A stretch of 64,000 bases of DNA from an uncultured Phycisphaerales bacterium (GTDB lineage Bacteria > Planctomycetota > Phycisphaerae > Phycisphaerales > SM1A02): contig CAJQQE010000012.1 of NCBI GenBank assembly GCA_905480395.1, forward strand, positions 1 to 64,000. Direction: 5' to 3'. Below, piece by piece: positions 1 to 8,594 of the stretch. Both the position numbers and the translations under genes were made by a program. Below the pieces are notes generated by a model, which had not been told where the DNA came from, did no database searches, and saw only the letters and a list, made by a program, of their open reading frames with translations. How positions within the stretch are numbered: the first letter of the stretch is position 1; each line of letters opens with the position of its first letter.

Positions 1-1
1 G

Positions 2-928
2 TTGGTGGCGGATGGCGTGCGGAGTGTGATTCTATTCGCGCGGAACGCCGGGCCAAAATCCGAGGTCGCCAAGACCATTGCCGCGGTCAAGCATCTCTCG
101 CCGGATCCGGTTCATGATCCGATCATGGTCTGCGTGGATCAAGAAGGTGGGAGCACGGTTCGGTTCACGGAGGGATTTGATCCGCCGCCGCCCATGCGCG
201 AGGTGGGTGGTGCTGGCGTGGATGCCGCGGCCAAGGTCGGCCGGCGGCTGGCCATGGATCTCCTTTCGGTGGGGATTGACCTTGATCTTGCGCCGGTGAT
301 GGATGTTGATAGCAATCCCGCCAACCCGGTCATCGGTCCGCGATCCTTCGGAAGCGAACCGGGCGTCGTCTCGGCGTGCGGCGCTGCGATGATCGACGCC
401 ATGCAGTCACGCGGACTTGCCGCCTGTGCCAAGCACTTTCCTGGGCACGGGGATACGGATCTCGATAGCCATCACGATCTTCCAGTTCTTCGACACGGTA
501 TGGATCGGATTCGACAGATCGAACTGCCCCCGTTTGAAGCCGCGATCAAGGTCGGCGTCGCGGCGATCATGACGACCCATGTGGTTTTCGATGCCATCGA
601 TCCCGGCGTTCCGGCCACCATGAGCCGGGCTGCGATCGAGGGGCTTCTCCGCGGCGAACTCGGATTCGAAGGGGTGGTGATTTCCGACGATCTCGAGATG
701 GCCGCGATCGCGGAATCGACCGAAGTCGGGGAGGCGGCGATTCGAACCGTCGAGGCGGGAGTCGATCTGCTTCTTTGCTGTCATCGTCCGGATCGACAAC
801 GCCGAGTCATTGATGCATTGGCCGACGCCGTGGTGGCCGGTCGATTGACTGAGACGCGAATCGACGAGTCGATCCGACGACTCGAGGTTCTCTTTCACGC
901 CTACGTCCAAGCTCCGGAGAAATCATGA
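2..928 (+). CDS. nagZ: Beta-N-acetylhexosaminidase, glycoside hydrolase family 3 (5' partial)
   Basis: This is the C-terminal 308 residues of a NagZ-type enzyme, which removes N-acetylglucosamine from muropeptides during cell-wall recycling, normally in the cytoplasm. The family signature KHFPGHGDTDLDSH lies at visible residues 144-157 and contains the His/Asp pair used in catalysis. The nucleophile Asp is expected in VISDDLEM, at about residue 229. The frame is open to the window edge and the usual N-terminal strand is missing, so the true start is upstream and the TTG at base 2 is probably internal. The stop overlaps the next start in an ATGA, so the secreted peptidase is probably translationally coupled to it. 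Confidence 0.9.
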   Translation: MVADGVRSVILFARNAGPKSEVAKTIAAVKHLSPDPVHDPIMVCVDQEGGSTVRFTEGFDPPPPMREVGGAGVDAAAKVGRRLAMDLLSVGIDLDLAPVMDVDSNPANPVIGPRSFGSEPGVVSACGAAMIDAMQSRGLAACAKHFPGHGDTDLDSHHDLPVLRHGMDRIRQIELPPFEAAIKVGVAAIMTTHVVFDAIDPGVPATMSRAAIEGLLRGELGFEGVVISDDLEMAAIAESTEVGEAAIRTVEAGVDLLLCCHRPDRQRRVIDALADAVVAGRLTETRIDESIRRLEVLFHAYVQAPEKS

Positions 929-3117
929 GTCATCTGCAACGGTATCTTTCTCGATCGGTCCGTGGCGGTCGTTGCTTGTCGGCCATTGGAGCGGGCATAG
1001 TCGTCATCGCGACTCAGAGCATTGCCTTTGGTCAGCCGCTCGGTTCGGGGGCGCCGGAACCACCCGAGGCGCTTCTCGAGTCGGTCATTGCCGCGCCCAC
1101 CGCGGAGAATCTTCGAGCGTGGCACGATCTCTTGGGTTCGCAACCGCACGTTGCCGGCGGATCGGGAGACGCCGCGGTGATCGCCTCGATTGCGGGCGCT
1201 TTCCGAGGGATGGGACTGGCGACCGAGGTGTGGCGATTCTCTCCATTGCTTTGTCGTCCGGTCTCGGCGAGTCTCACGATCGTCGAAGGGACTGGAGCCG
1301 CGGGATCGACCGCAGCGGCCAAGACCGATGATCAAGGCCGCCGCCGCCGCCGTGGGATCATGTCGCTCTCGCTGCAGGAGGCGGAACTGCTCGCTGATCC
1401 GGCGACGCGGCATCCCGAACTCGATCGAGGGTGGAACGCCTACTCCGGGAGCGGCGAGATCGAGGCTGGCGTGGTCTACGCCAATCGTGGTCGGCTCGAA
1501 GACTTCGCACGGCTTGAAGAGCTCGGTGTGGATTGCACGGGGAAGATTGTCTTGGTGCGGTACGGCGGAAACTACCGGGGATTTAAGGTTCGCTTTGCCG
1601 AGGCGGCCGGTGCTGCGGGCCTCGTCATCTTCACGGACCCCGGTGATTCGGGTGATGACCGTGGCGCCACCTGGCCTGACGGGGGATGGGCCAACGAGAC
1701 CTGCATCCAACGCGGGTCGATCGTCACGCTTCCGTACAAAGGTGATCCGTTGACGCCCTTTGAGCCTTCGATTCCGGGAACCACGCGGCTCGCGATCGAA
1801 GATGTTGGTCTTCCGGAGATCCCGGTCCAGCCGATTGGTTATGCCGCGGCGACACGAATCATGGCGGCGATGAACGGCAGCCTGGTTGAAGAGGCGGCGT
1901 GGAAGGGGGGCCTTGACGTCCCGTATCGTTTGGACGGCGGGGATCTCCAGCTCCGGCTCGAAGTACAGCAGACTCGTTCGCTCATGGAGACCGCCAACGT
2001 TCTCGGGACGATCCGCGGATCGGAGGCCCCCGACGATGTGGTGATTGTCGGGTGTCATCACGATGCGTGGGGGTTTGGCGCCGCGGACCCACTGGCGGGC
2101 ACGATCGTGTTGATGGAGACGGCCAACGCCTTCGCCGCGGCGTTGGAACAGGGGATTCGCCCCCGAAGAACGGTGATCTTCGCCGCCTGGGGTGCGGAAG
2201 AATTCGGGATCATTGGCTCCAGCGAATGGTGCGAAGCTCAACGCGAACGACTGGGCGCGAACGGCGTCGCCTACATCAACCTCGACATGGCGGCGATGGG
2301 GACGAACTTTCGGGCGTCGGCATCACCATCCCTTCAGTCTGCGGTGATCCGCGCTGCCGGGCTGGTTCCGCAACCGGGCCCAGACGCTGGAACCGTGCGC
2401 GAGGCGTGGGCGGGCGATCGGCCGACCCCACGGCTCGGTGATCTGGGCGGTGGGAGCGACCACGTTGGTTTTCTCTGTCACCTCTGCATTCCGAGCATTT
2501 CCCTCGGTGCCGGTGGCAGCGCTGGGACGTCTTACCACTCCAATTACGACACCTTGGCGTGGTATCGATCGACGGTCGGTGAGGATTACGACGGTGCGTT
2601 GATGGTGACTCGGGTCTGCGCGGCGCTGACGGCGGATCTGGCCGACGCCGCCTTGCTCCCGATCGAACCCTCAGCGATCGCCCGGGATCTCACAACGCGT
2701 CTTGAACAGGTCGGTCGAGCGGCGGATTCGGCTGGTCTGATCATCGACCTCGCGCCGCTTCTCGAAGAGCTGGCGACGCTGAATCAGGCGTTGCTCGCCG
2801 CCCAAGACACGCTTGAGACGGCGTTCGATGACCAGCGCCGATCGAGGGTGAACGCGGCACTGCGGCAGTTAGAGCGGGCGTGGGGGGAGGCCGAAGGGCT
2901 TCCTGGTCGGCCGTGGTTCCGGAATATTTTCGCCACCAGCAATCGAGACAGCGGGTACGGGGCCGTGGTGCTTCCGCTATTCAATGAAGCGATCGTTGAC
3001 CACGATCAAGCGGCTTTGAATCGAGCCCTGAAGCGTTATCGGGTTGCGTTTCGGCGACTCTCCGCCGCCGCGATGAAAATCTCAGACGTCGGAGTCGACC
3101 CCTCTGGGGGCTCTTGA
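925..3117 (+). CDS. Secreted M28-family zinc peptidase with PA domain (glutamate carboxypeptidase II-like)
   Basis: This 730-residue protein begins with a signal peptide (hydrophobic stretch about residues 18-35, likely cut after AFG). A PA-like insert covers roughly residues 150-300. The M28 metallopeptidase core follows: HHD at 378-380 with a second metal Asp at about 388, the catalytic/bridging EE pair at 425-426, NLDMAAMG, GGGSDHVGF, and the last metal His at 538 in YHSNYDT. The pattern follows the M28B group (PSMA, transferrin-receptor-like), which removes C-terminal or N-terminal residues from small peptides. The C-terminal 160 residues resemble the helical dimerisation domain of that group. 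It overlaps nagZ by 4 bases. Specificity cannot be read from the sequence. Confidence 0.88.
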   Translation: MSHLQRYLSRSVRGGRCLSAIGAGIVVIATQSIAFGQPLGSGAPEPPEALLESVIAAPTAENLRAWHDLLGSQPHVAGGSGDAAVIASIAGAFRGMGLATEVWRFSPLLCRPVSASLTIVEGTGAAGSTAAAKTDDQGRRRRRGIMSLSLQEAELLADPATRHPELDRGWNAYSGSGEIEAGVVYANRGRLEDFARLEELGVDCTGKIVLVRYGGNYRGFKVRFAEAAGAAGLVIFTDPGDSGDDRGATWPDGGWANETCIQRGSIVTLPYKGDPLTPFEPSIPGTTRLAIEDVGLPEIPVQPIGYAAATRIMAAMNGSLVEEAAWKGGLDVPYRLDGGDLQLRLEVQQTRSLMETANVLGTIRGSEAPDDVVIVGCHHDAWGFGAADPLAGTIVLMETANAFAAALEQGIRPRRTVIFAAWGAEEFGIIGSSEWCEAQRERLGANGVAYINLDMAAMGTNFRASASPSLQSAVIRAAGLVPQPGPDAGTVREAWAGDRPTPRLGDLGGGSDHVGFLCHLCIPSISLGAGGSAGTSYHSNYDTLAWYRSTVGEDYDGALMVTRVCAALTADLADAALLPIEPSAIARDLTTRLEQVGRAADSAGLIIDLAPLLEELATLNQALLAAQDTLETAFDDQRRSRVNAALRQLERAWGEAEGLPGRPWFRNIFATSNRDSGYGAVVLPLFNEAIVDHDQAALNRALKRYRVAFRRLSAAAMKISDVGVDPSGGS

Positions 3118-3479
3118 GTAGGGATCTTGGATGGTCGCCCGAAGCGGGTGGTCCGGCCAGGAGTCTTCTGGGCCTTCCAAGATTGCGAAAAACCGGCTTC
3201 ATTGAGCTGGAAAACTGGTTTTTCGATGCTATCGTGAAGGATCGGCACCGATGATTCCGTCTTCTTGGTTTCGGTGTTGGAGCGGATCTAACATCTCAAT
3301 CAGTGGTGAAGCATCGGAACCTTTTGTGTTCTACGACGTCTAGAGAGATGCTGAGAACGGTCTTCCTTTGGTCTGGGCCGCATCTCTCAGATGAAAACGT
3401 CGAAGTTCCTAGTTCACCAGAGTGTTCAGGCTCGTCCCTCAAGATTCATCAGCTCTTCTCTTTCGGAAAGTCTTTCATC
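3118..3479. other. Intergenic region with two inverted repeats
   Basis: This 362-base gap lies between the peptidase and the sugar-dehydrogenase gene. A first inverted repeat (3186-3225) is listed separately as a possible terminator. A second perfect 9-bp inverted repeat, GAGAGATGC at 3343-3351 pairing with 3380-3388, sits 92 bases before the next start and would form a hairpin in its 5' leader. The frame of the downstream gene is open back to 3303, but this stretch looks non-coding and lacks a signal peptide, so it is not included in the gene. Confidence 0.45.
3186..3225 (+). terminator. Possible terminator after the M28 peptidase gene
   Basis: CGAAAAACC (3186-3194) pairs perfectly with GGTTTTTCG (3217-3225), with a 22-base loop. 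It lies 69 bases after the stop codon. The T-run is part of the stem, so it is a weaker candidate than the other terminators in the window. Confidence 0.35.
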
Positions 3480-4871
3480 ATGTCGATTCGTCGAACCCTC
3501 TTCGCCGCCGCCGCCGTCTTTGGCGGCCTCATGAGCAGTGGCGTGGCTTCCGCTCAAACCCTTTCGACGAAGTTGTTCACGTCGGGGCTGGCGCGTCCGA
3601 TCTTCATTACCCAAGCCCCCGGGGATGAGACACGGCTCTTCATCATCGAGAAGCAAGGTCGGATCCGAATCTTCAACACCGAAACCGGATCGTTGAACAG
3701 CGACTACTTCCTGAACATTGATTCGATTATCACGGGCGGCACGTCCACGAGTAGCGAGCAGGGCTTGCTCGGGCTGGCATTCCACCCGAACTACGAGAAC
3801 AACGGTTACTTCTACGTGAACTACACGGCCACTGCTGGCGGTGGTGATACGGTCGTTCGTCGGTACAGCCGCGGGGCTGACGCGGATCACGCGACAACCT
3901 CCGGCGCTTTGACGCTGCTCACGATCAATCAGCCCTATTCGAACCACAACGGCGGCATGATTGCCTTCGGGCCCAACGACGGTTACCTCTACATCTTTAC
4001 TGGTGATGGTGGCTCCGGTGGTGATCCCGGCGACCGCGCCCAGAACATCTCGAGTTCACTCCTTGGCAAGACGCTTCGGCTTGATGTTGATAACGGAACG
4101 CCATACGCCATCCCCCCGAGTAACCCCTTCGCCTCCGGCGGCGGTGAACCCGAAATTTGGTCCTATGGTCTGCGGAATCCCTGGCGATCGACGTTCGATA
4201 TGGCCACGGGTGATCTCTTCATCGCAGACGTCGGGCAGAACAGTCGTGAAGAACTCGATTTTCAACCCGCCCAGTCAGCGGGTGGCGAGAATTACGGGTG
4301 GCGTTGTATGGAAGGTGCCAGTTGCTACACCAGTTCAAGTGGTTGCACCTGCAACGCCTCCGGTCTCACGGATCCGTTCTTCACCTACGGTCATAACTCT
4401 GCGGGCGGTTACTCAGTCACCGGCGGATATGTCTATCGAGGTTGTGAGATCCCAGAGATCGACGGCATGTACTTCTTCGCCGACTACGGCACCTCCAACT
4501 TCTGGTCGGCGACTCAGAACAAGAATGGAACCTTCAACGTCCAGAGTCGAACTTCCGAACTCCGCTTCTCGAATGACGGTGGCGGAACCCTGAGCAACAT
4601 CGCGAGTTTCGGACAGGATCTGCAGGGTGAGATCTACATTTGCTGTCAGTCCACTGGTCGGATCTACAAGATCATCCTTGCCAGCGGTGAGACGGACTGT
4701 GGACCAGGTCCGATTCCCGGTGACTTCAATGATGATGGCTCGGTCGATGGGGCCGACCTCGGCTTCTTCCTCTCGCAGTGGGGTCAGGGTGGCGGTCCGG
4801 CCGATCTCAATGGCGACGGCGGTGTCAATGGGGCCGACGCAGGCATCCTTCTCTCAAACTGGACGGGCTGA
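3480..4871 (+). CDS. Secreted PQQ-dependent sugar dehydrogenase-like beta-propeller with C-terminal dockerin-like tail
   Basis: A 463-residue protein starting at the ATG that gives a classical signal peptide (MSIRRTLFAAAAVFGG, cleavage after ASA). The body matches the soluble glucose/sorbosone dehydrogenase family, a six-bladed propeller: EQGLLGLAFHP, the GDGGSGGDPGDRAQ segment and LLGKTLRLDVD are recognisable. Family members oxidise sugars with PQQ, but many homologues have unknown substrates. From about residue 412 to the end there are two calcium-loop repeats (GDFNDDGSVDGADL and ADLNGDGGVNGADAG), a dockerin-like module common in Phycisphaerales secreted proteins. Several Cys in the region before the tail suggest disulfides and export. 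It is monocistronic, with a long 5' leader and a strong terminator. Confidence 0.85.
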   Translation: MSIRRTLFAAAAVFGGLMSSGVASAQTLSTKLFTSGLARPIFITQAPGDETRLFIIEKQGRIRIFNTETGSLNSDYFLNIDSIITGGTSTSSEQGLLGLAFHPNYENNGYFYVNYTATAGGGDTVVRRYSRGADADHATTSGALTLLTINQPYSNHNGGMIAFGPNDGYLYIFTGDGGSGGDPGDRAQNISSSLLGKTLRLDVDNGTPYAIPPSNPFASGGGEPEIWSYGLRNPWRSTFDMATGDLFIADVGQNSREELDFQPAQSAGGENYGWRCMEGASCYTSSSGCTCNASGLTDPFFTYGHNSAGGYSVTGGYVYRGCEIPEIDGMYFFADYGTSNFWSATQNKNGTFNVQSRTSELRFSNDGGGTLSNIASFGQDLQGEIYICCQSTGRIYKIILASGETDCGPGPIPGDFNDDGSVDGADLGFFLSQWGQGGGPADLNGDGGVNGADAGILLSNWTG

Positions 4872-4903
4872 ACTCAAGCCACCAGTCGAACATGTGAATT
4901 CAA

Positions 4904-4938
4904 GGCGAGCCCGGTCTTCAGATCGGGCTCGCCTTTTT
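4904..4938 (+). terminator. Rho-independent terminator
   Basis: A 13-bp stem (4904-4916 with 4921-4933, one G-T wobble) closes a 4-base loop (TTCA) and is followed by TTTTT. It lies 32 bases after the propeller gene's stop. Confidence 0.9.
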
Positions 4939-5048
4939 GATATCGCCGATCACGTCGTGACATCTCTTGCGTCGAGTATCGCCCCGTGCCGAGGATATTC
5001 CGGTCAAGTGATCCAGCGGGTTCAGCCCGGGAGAGAGCGCCCAGCATC

Positions 5049-5054
5049 TACACT
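5049..5054 (+). promoter_or_regulatory. -10-like box positioned for a leaderless transcript
   Basis: TACACT ends 6 bases before the ATG at 5061, with no Shine-Dalgarno sequence between. This would put the transcription start at or next to the start codon. No good -35 element is visible. Confidence 0.4.
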
Positions 5055-5060
5055 GTGCAT

Positions 5061-6242
5061 ATGAAATCCCATCTCACCTTCATGTCTGCGCTCACCCTGT
5101 CGCTCGGGGGAATCTTCGGTCTGGTAGTACTTCCCATCGGATGTGGTGACTCACCGACGCCTCCGACGGCGGTCACGCCCCAGGCTGTCACGAGCCAAGA
5201 GCCAGTTGCGAAGACAAGTACGGCCTCGCCGCCGCCGTCCCAATCCCGGGCCAGTGGCTCGGAGGACATGATCGTGCCGGGCGGGTTCATCAAGATCTCG
5301 CCGGCCCTGCTCGACTTTGGCGCGGTGGGTCCGGGGACCGTCCATCCCACGACATTCCGCATCGCGAACATCGGCACGCAAGACATCGTGGTGGAGAGCG
5401 TGACGCCAAGTTGTGTCTGCACCACGCTCACCGATCTCACGGGCGTCACCATCCCGGCCGGGGGAACGATCGAGATGTCCGCGTCGCTCGACGCTCCGCG
5501 CCAGCCGGGCGAGAAAGAGGCGAAAGTCTTTGTCCGAATCGTCGGGGTCGACTCCGTGGCGATGGTGAAGATCAAGGGCATGGTGACATTGCCGATCCAA
5601 CCCAGCCCCACCTATGCCGATGCACTGAAAGGCGTGACGAGCGGGTTCATCGAACTCACGTCTCAGGATGGAAGGCCGTTTTCAGTTGTCGCGTCTAATG
5701 GTGCACCGCCGGTCTTCGAAGGGTTCAATCCCGCCACCGATCAGCCCAGAAGTGCCTACCGATTGAAATGGTCGATCGCAGGGGTTCCGGGGCCGTCCAT
5801 TCCACGGTGGTGGATCTTCACGACGGATCGGGCTGATTGCCCACTTGTCCCATGTCGACTGCGAAACGAAAATACCGGCGCTCGTCGGGATATGGAACGG
5901 ATGACTCGGCATTGGATCGTCGACGAAGATTTTCTCGACTTGGGATCGATCCGGATCGGCGAGCCGATCGATCTGACCTGTGTCATCAAGCACTACAACC
6001 CTCGAGGCGGTGGTGCTGTGGAGCAAGCCGATTGGTGGCAGGTCCTCGGGGTCGGGAGCGCCTCCCCGCAGTCGCTTCAGGCGGAATTCAAGGGCGTCGT
6101 CCGACTCAACGACGAGGAGGCGGAGGTCCGGCTCCAGATCACGCCGACCGGCCCGCCATCGGAACTGATGGTCGGCTTCATCGGAATTAGAACTTCAACT
6201 GGAAACGGCCTGCTTGAAGTGGCTGCGAAGGTTGTTCAATGA
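5061..6242 (+). CDS. DUF1573 domain lipoprotein-like protein
   Basis: A 393-residue exported protein. The N-terminus is hydrophobic and ends in PIGC at residue 28, an imperfect lipobox, so membrane anchoring by lipid is likely but not certain. A Pro/Thr/Ser-rich linker follows. Residues about 75-170 match DUF1573 (LDFGAVGPGT, then FRIANIGTQDI and the conserved Cys pair in SCVCTTL), an immunoglobulin-like fold common in Bacteroidetes and Planctomycetes secreted proteins. The rest, to about residue 390, is a second beta-rich region without a family I recognise. The frame extends upstream to 4986, but that part carries no signal peptide. Its stop overlaps the next start by ATGA. Confidence 0.78.
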   Translation: MKSHLTFMSALTLSLGGIFGLVVLPIGCGDSPTPPTAVTPQAVTSQEPVAKTSTASPPPSQSRASGSEDMIVPGGFIKISPALLDFGAVGPGTVHPTTFRIANIGTQDIVVESVTPSCVCTTLTDLTGVTIPAGGTIEMSASLDAPRQPGEKEAKVFVRIVGVDSVAMVKIKGMVTLPIQPSPTYADALKGVTSGFIELTSQDGRPFSVVASNGAPPVFEGFNPATDQPRSAYRLKWSIAGVPGPSIPRWWIFTTDRADCPLVPCRLRNENTGARRDMERMTRHWIVDEDFLDLGSIRIGEPIDLTCVIKHYNPRGGGAVEQADWWQVLGVGSASPQSLQAEFKGVVRLNDEEAEVRLQITPTGPPSELMVGFIGIRTSTGNGLLEVAAKVVQ

Positions 6243-7129
6243 ACACCGCCACTACGTTCAGTGACCGGCGGGCTTCAGACGTCATCGCATTGTTCCGGGC
6301 GGCCGCGGAGTCGATGCGGTCCGCGCCGAATCGCGAAGGATGTATCTCGAAGATTCCTTCTCAGGGGCGGCTGCTCGCGACGGGGGATCTCCATGACAAT
6401 CCAATGCACTATGCGAAGGTCGTATCGCTTGCGGCGCTGGATGCTGATCCCGACCATCATGTGATCCTCCAGGAGCTCATTCATGGCGAACGAACCATGA
6501 ATGGGCTCGACCTCAGCTACCGCATGCTGGTGAAAGTCGCGCAGCTGATTCTTGACTATCCAGGGCAGGTGCATCCACTACTGGCGAATCACGAGCTCGC
6601 ACAGATGGCGGGTCATTCCGTCTCCAAAGGTGGAGGCTGCATGACGACTCGCTTTACCGATGGGCTTGAATTTGTCTTCGGGAATGATGCTGAGGGCGTC
6701 GCGGAAGCAATGGGCGTATTCGTCATGGCGATGCCACTCGCGGCTCGTTCTGATCACGGGATCTTCTGTTCGCACTCGTTGCCCGGGCCGGCGATGATGA
6801 CGCGGTTCGACCTTGATATCGTCGAGCGGGATCTGGTTCCCGATGATTACCTCCCACTCCACGGGAGCGCTTGGATGATGGTTTGGGGTCGAGGGCATAC
6901 GCCTGAACAGATGGAGTCGATCGCGGATCGATGGGGCGTTTCGCTCTTCCTGCTCGGCCATGCGTTTGTCGAGAACGGTATCGAGATCGGTGGCCCTCGG
7001 ACGATCCTCCTCAACACGGATCACGATCGAGCCGCCGTGCTTCCGATTGATCTTGGAGAGGCACCGCCGACAGTCGAAACCGCGATGTTCTCGTCGATTC
7101 CGTTGTCGGCGTTGGGACCGCAGTCATGA
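6239..7129 (+). CDS. Calcineurin-like metallophosphoesterase
   Basis: This 296-residue cytoplasmic protein has the metallophosphoesterase motifs in order: GDLHDN near residue 47 (metal ligands Asp and His), LLANHELAQ (the usual GNHE), and LGHAFVENG near the C-terminus in place of the usual GHTH. These bind two metals and hydrolyse phosphomonoesters, phosphodiesters or nucleotides; the substrate is not predictable here. It overlaps the DUF1573 gene and tsaB by 4 bases at each end, so the three form one translationally coupled operon. Confidence 0.8.
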   Translation: MNTATTFSDRRASDVIALFRAAAESMRSAPNREGCISKIPSQGRLLATGDLHDNPMHYAKVVSLAALDADPDHHVILQELIHGERTMNGLDLSYRMLVKVAQLILDYPGQVHPLLANHELAQMAGHSVSKGGGCMTTRFTDGLEFVFGNDAEGVAEAMGVFVMAMPLAARSDHGIFCSHSLPGPAMMTRFDLDIVERDLVPDDYLPLHGSAWMMVWGRGHTPEQMESIADRWGVSLFLLGHAFVENGIEIGGPRTILLNTDHDRAAVLPIDLGEAPPTVETAMFSSIPLSALGPQS

Positions 7130-7854
7130 ACTCGCCCGTGGAAAAATCTCCCCAGGGGGTGCTTCCGCTGCTGGCCATCGAGCTCTCCCAACGTGCCGGA
7201 GGTGCCGCCGTACGGACAGTGGACGGAGCGACCCATACCCGAGCATTCGAGGGAGGGCGTCGTGATCGTGATGACGTCCTACCGGGAATCGAATCGGCAT
7301 TGAAGGATTCGGGCGTTCGAGCCTCTTCGCTCGCTGCCGTGGCGGTTGACGTCGGTCCGGGTGGCTTTACCGGTCTTCGAATTTCCATCGCGGCCGCGCA
7401 GGCCATCGCGGAAGTCGCGTCTGCGGTGGTCATCGCGGTTCCGGCGGCGCTCGTTGCGGCCGGGTCGACCCCCAGTTTGGCGACGAAGACCGGTGTGGTC
7501 ATCGTGTGCTCCGCCGCGAAAGGTGGGACCGTCTGGTGCTCGCAGGTGATCCGTGCTTCGGTTGACGCTCCATGGAGGATCCTCGGAGATCCGGGAATCG
7601 TGGATCGTCTGATCTGCGAGGCGACGCCATCGGCCGTGCTTGCCGACGAACACGTCGATGCAACCTTGCTTGAAGCGTTTCGGGATGCCGGCGTTCCGAT
7701 CGATACGCCGGACTTCAAGCCATCGATCTTGGCGGACATCGCCATGAGTGGAGGCCCCGACGTCAGTATCCATACTGACCCCGCCTTGCTACTGCCGCTC
7801 TATCCACGAGGTCCGGAGGCAGTCCGGAAGTGGCAGGAACGAACGATCCGATAA
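7126..7854 (+). CDS. tsaB: tRNA threonylcarbamoyladenosine biosynthesis protein TsaB
   Basis: A 242-residue member of the ASKHA-fold TsaB family. TsaB scaffolds TsaD and TsaE to form t6A at position 37 of ANN-decoding tRNAs. The recognisable segment is VAVDVGPGGFTGLRISIAAA at about residues 69-88, preceded by LLAIELSQRAGG in place of the usual LaIDTS start. Length is normal for the family. Its start is embedded in the ATGA junction with the phosphoesterase. No tsaD or tsaE is in the window. Confidence 0.88.
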   Translation: MNSPVEKSPQGVLPLLAIELSQRAGGAAVRTVDGATHTRAFEGGRRDRDDVLPGIESALKDSGVRASSLAAVAVDVGPGGFTGLRISIAAAQAIAEVASAVVIAVPAALVAAGSTPSLATKTGVVIVCSAAKGGTVWCSQVIRASVDAPWRILGDPGIVDRLICEATPSAVLADEHVDATLLEAFRDAGVPIDTPDFKPSILADIAMSGGPDVSIHTDPALLLPLYPRGPEAVRKWQERTIR

Positions 7855-7933
7855 TCGAATGGAACCTCGCGCGACCCGCAGATCTTCACTGAATTGCCAG
7901 CGGTGGGTTGTCGATGTCCCTTGGGAACGCTCG

Positions 7934-7961
7934 CGCCGAATCGAATCAATCCGATTCAGCG
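7934..7961 (+). promoter_or_regulatory. Inverted repeat upstream of the HTH-receiver gene
   Basis: CGCCGAATCG (7934-7943) and CGATTCAGCG (7952-7961) form a 10-base inverted repeat with one mismatch and an 8-base spacer, 23 bases before the start codon. It could be an operator for the HTH protein encoded next to it or a leader hairpin. There is no direct evidence for either. Confidence 0.3.
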
Positions 7962-7984
7962 GCGAATCTCAGGAGTGACGTTGC

Positions 7985-8581
7985 ATGACCGACCAAGAAA
8001 AAAATCGAGCCCTCACCGAAAAGCAGGTTCTCACCACCGGTGAGGCTGCGGAACTCTGCAGGGTAAGCCAGCAGACAATTATTCGTTGTTTCGACAGTGG
8101 TCGCCTCACGGGTTTTCGTGTTCCAGGCTCACGCTTTCGCCGCATTCCAAAGTCGGAATTGATTCGCTTCATGCGGGTCAACAAGATCCCGGTTGATCTG
8201 CTCGATCACAATCGAGTTCGGGTTCTCGTCGTCGACGACGATCCCAGCATCGTTCGGATCATCGAAGAGATGCTCGGTCGCGAAGAACGGTTCGAGATTC
8301 GTACGGTCTCTACGGGCTACGACGCCGGCATGGTGACCAGAGAATTTCGTCCGAACATCGTGCTACTTGATTACATGCTTCCGGATGTGAATGGCAACAT
8401 CGTCTGCGAACGAATCAAGTCCGATTCTGAGTTGGCAGATACCAAAATCATCATCATTTCTGGTGTGGTTCGGCAGGCGGAGATCGACTGCCTGCTTGAG
8501 TCCGGCGCGGATGCCTTCATTCCGAAGCCTTTTCAGGTCGAAGACCTCATCGAGAAAATAGACGCCTTGATCGTCGCTTGA
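7985..8581 (+). CDS. Response regulator with N-terminal excisionase/MerR-type HTH and C-terminal receiver domain
   Basis: A 198-residue protein with domains in an unusual order. Residues about 14-60 match the excisionase-type winged HTH (LTTGEAAELCRVSQQTIIRC, then GFRVPGSRFRRIPKSEL). Residues about 79-197 are a complete receiver domain: acidic triad Asp84-86, phosphoacceptor Asp129 in LLDYMLPD, and the conserved Lys181 in FIPKPF. It should therefore be phosphorylatable, and the HTH may bind DNA or a partner. SD AGGAG lies 9 bases before the ATG. A histidine kinase starts 13 bases downstream, so the pair is probably a cognate two-component system. Confidence 0.85.
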   Translation: MTDQEKNRALTEKQVLTTGEAAELCRVSQQTIIRCFDSGRLTGFRVPGSRFRRIPKSELIRFMRVNKIPVDLLDHNRVRVLVVDDDPSIVRIIEEMLGREERFEIRTVSTGYDAGMVTREFRPNIVLLDYMLPDVNGNIVCERIKSDSELADTKIIIISGVVRQAEIDCLLESGADAFIPKPFQVEDLIEKIDALIVA

Positions 8582-8594
8582 GGGAATCCGGTTT

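Noticed and set aside
901-2241. A 446-codon minus-strand frame
   Set aside because: Lies entirely opposite the M28 peptidase with its conserved zinc ligands.
7985-8181. Phage excisionase indicating a mobile element
   Set aside because: The HTH is fused to an intact receiver domain in a two-component operon; no integrase, attachment site or phage gene is nearby.
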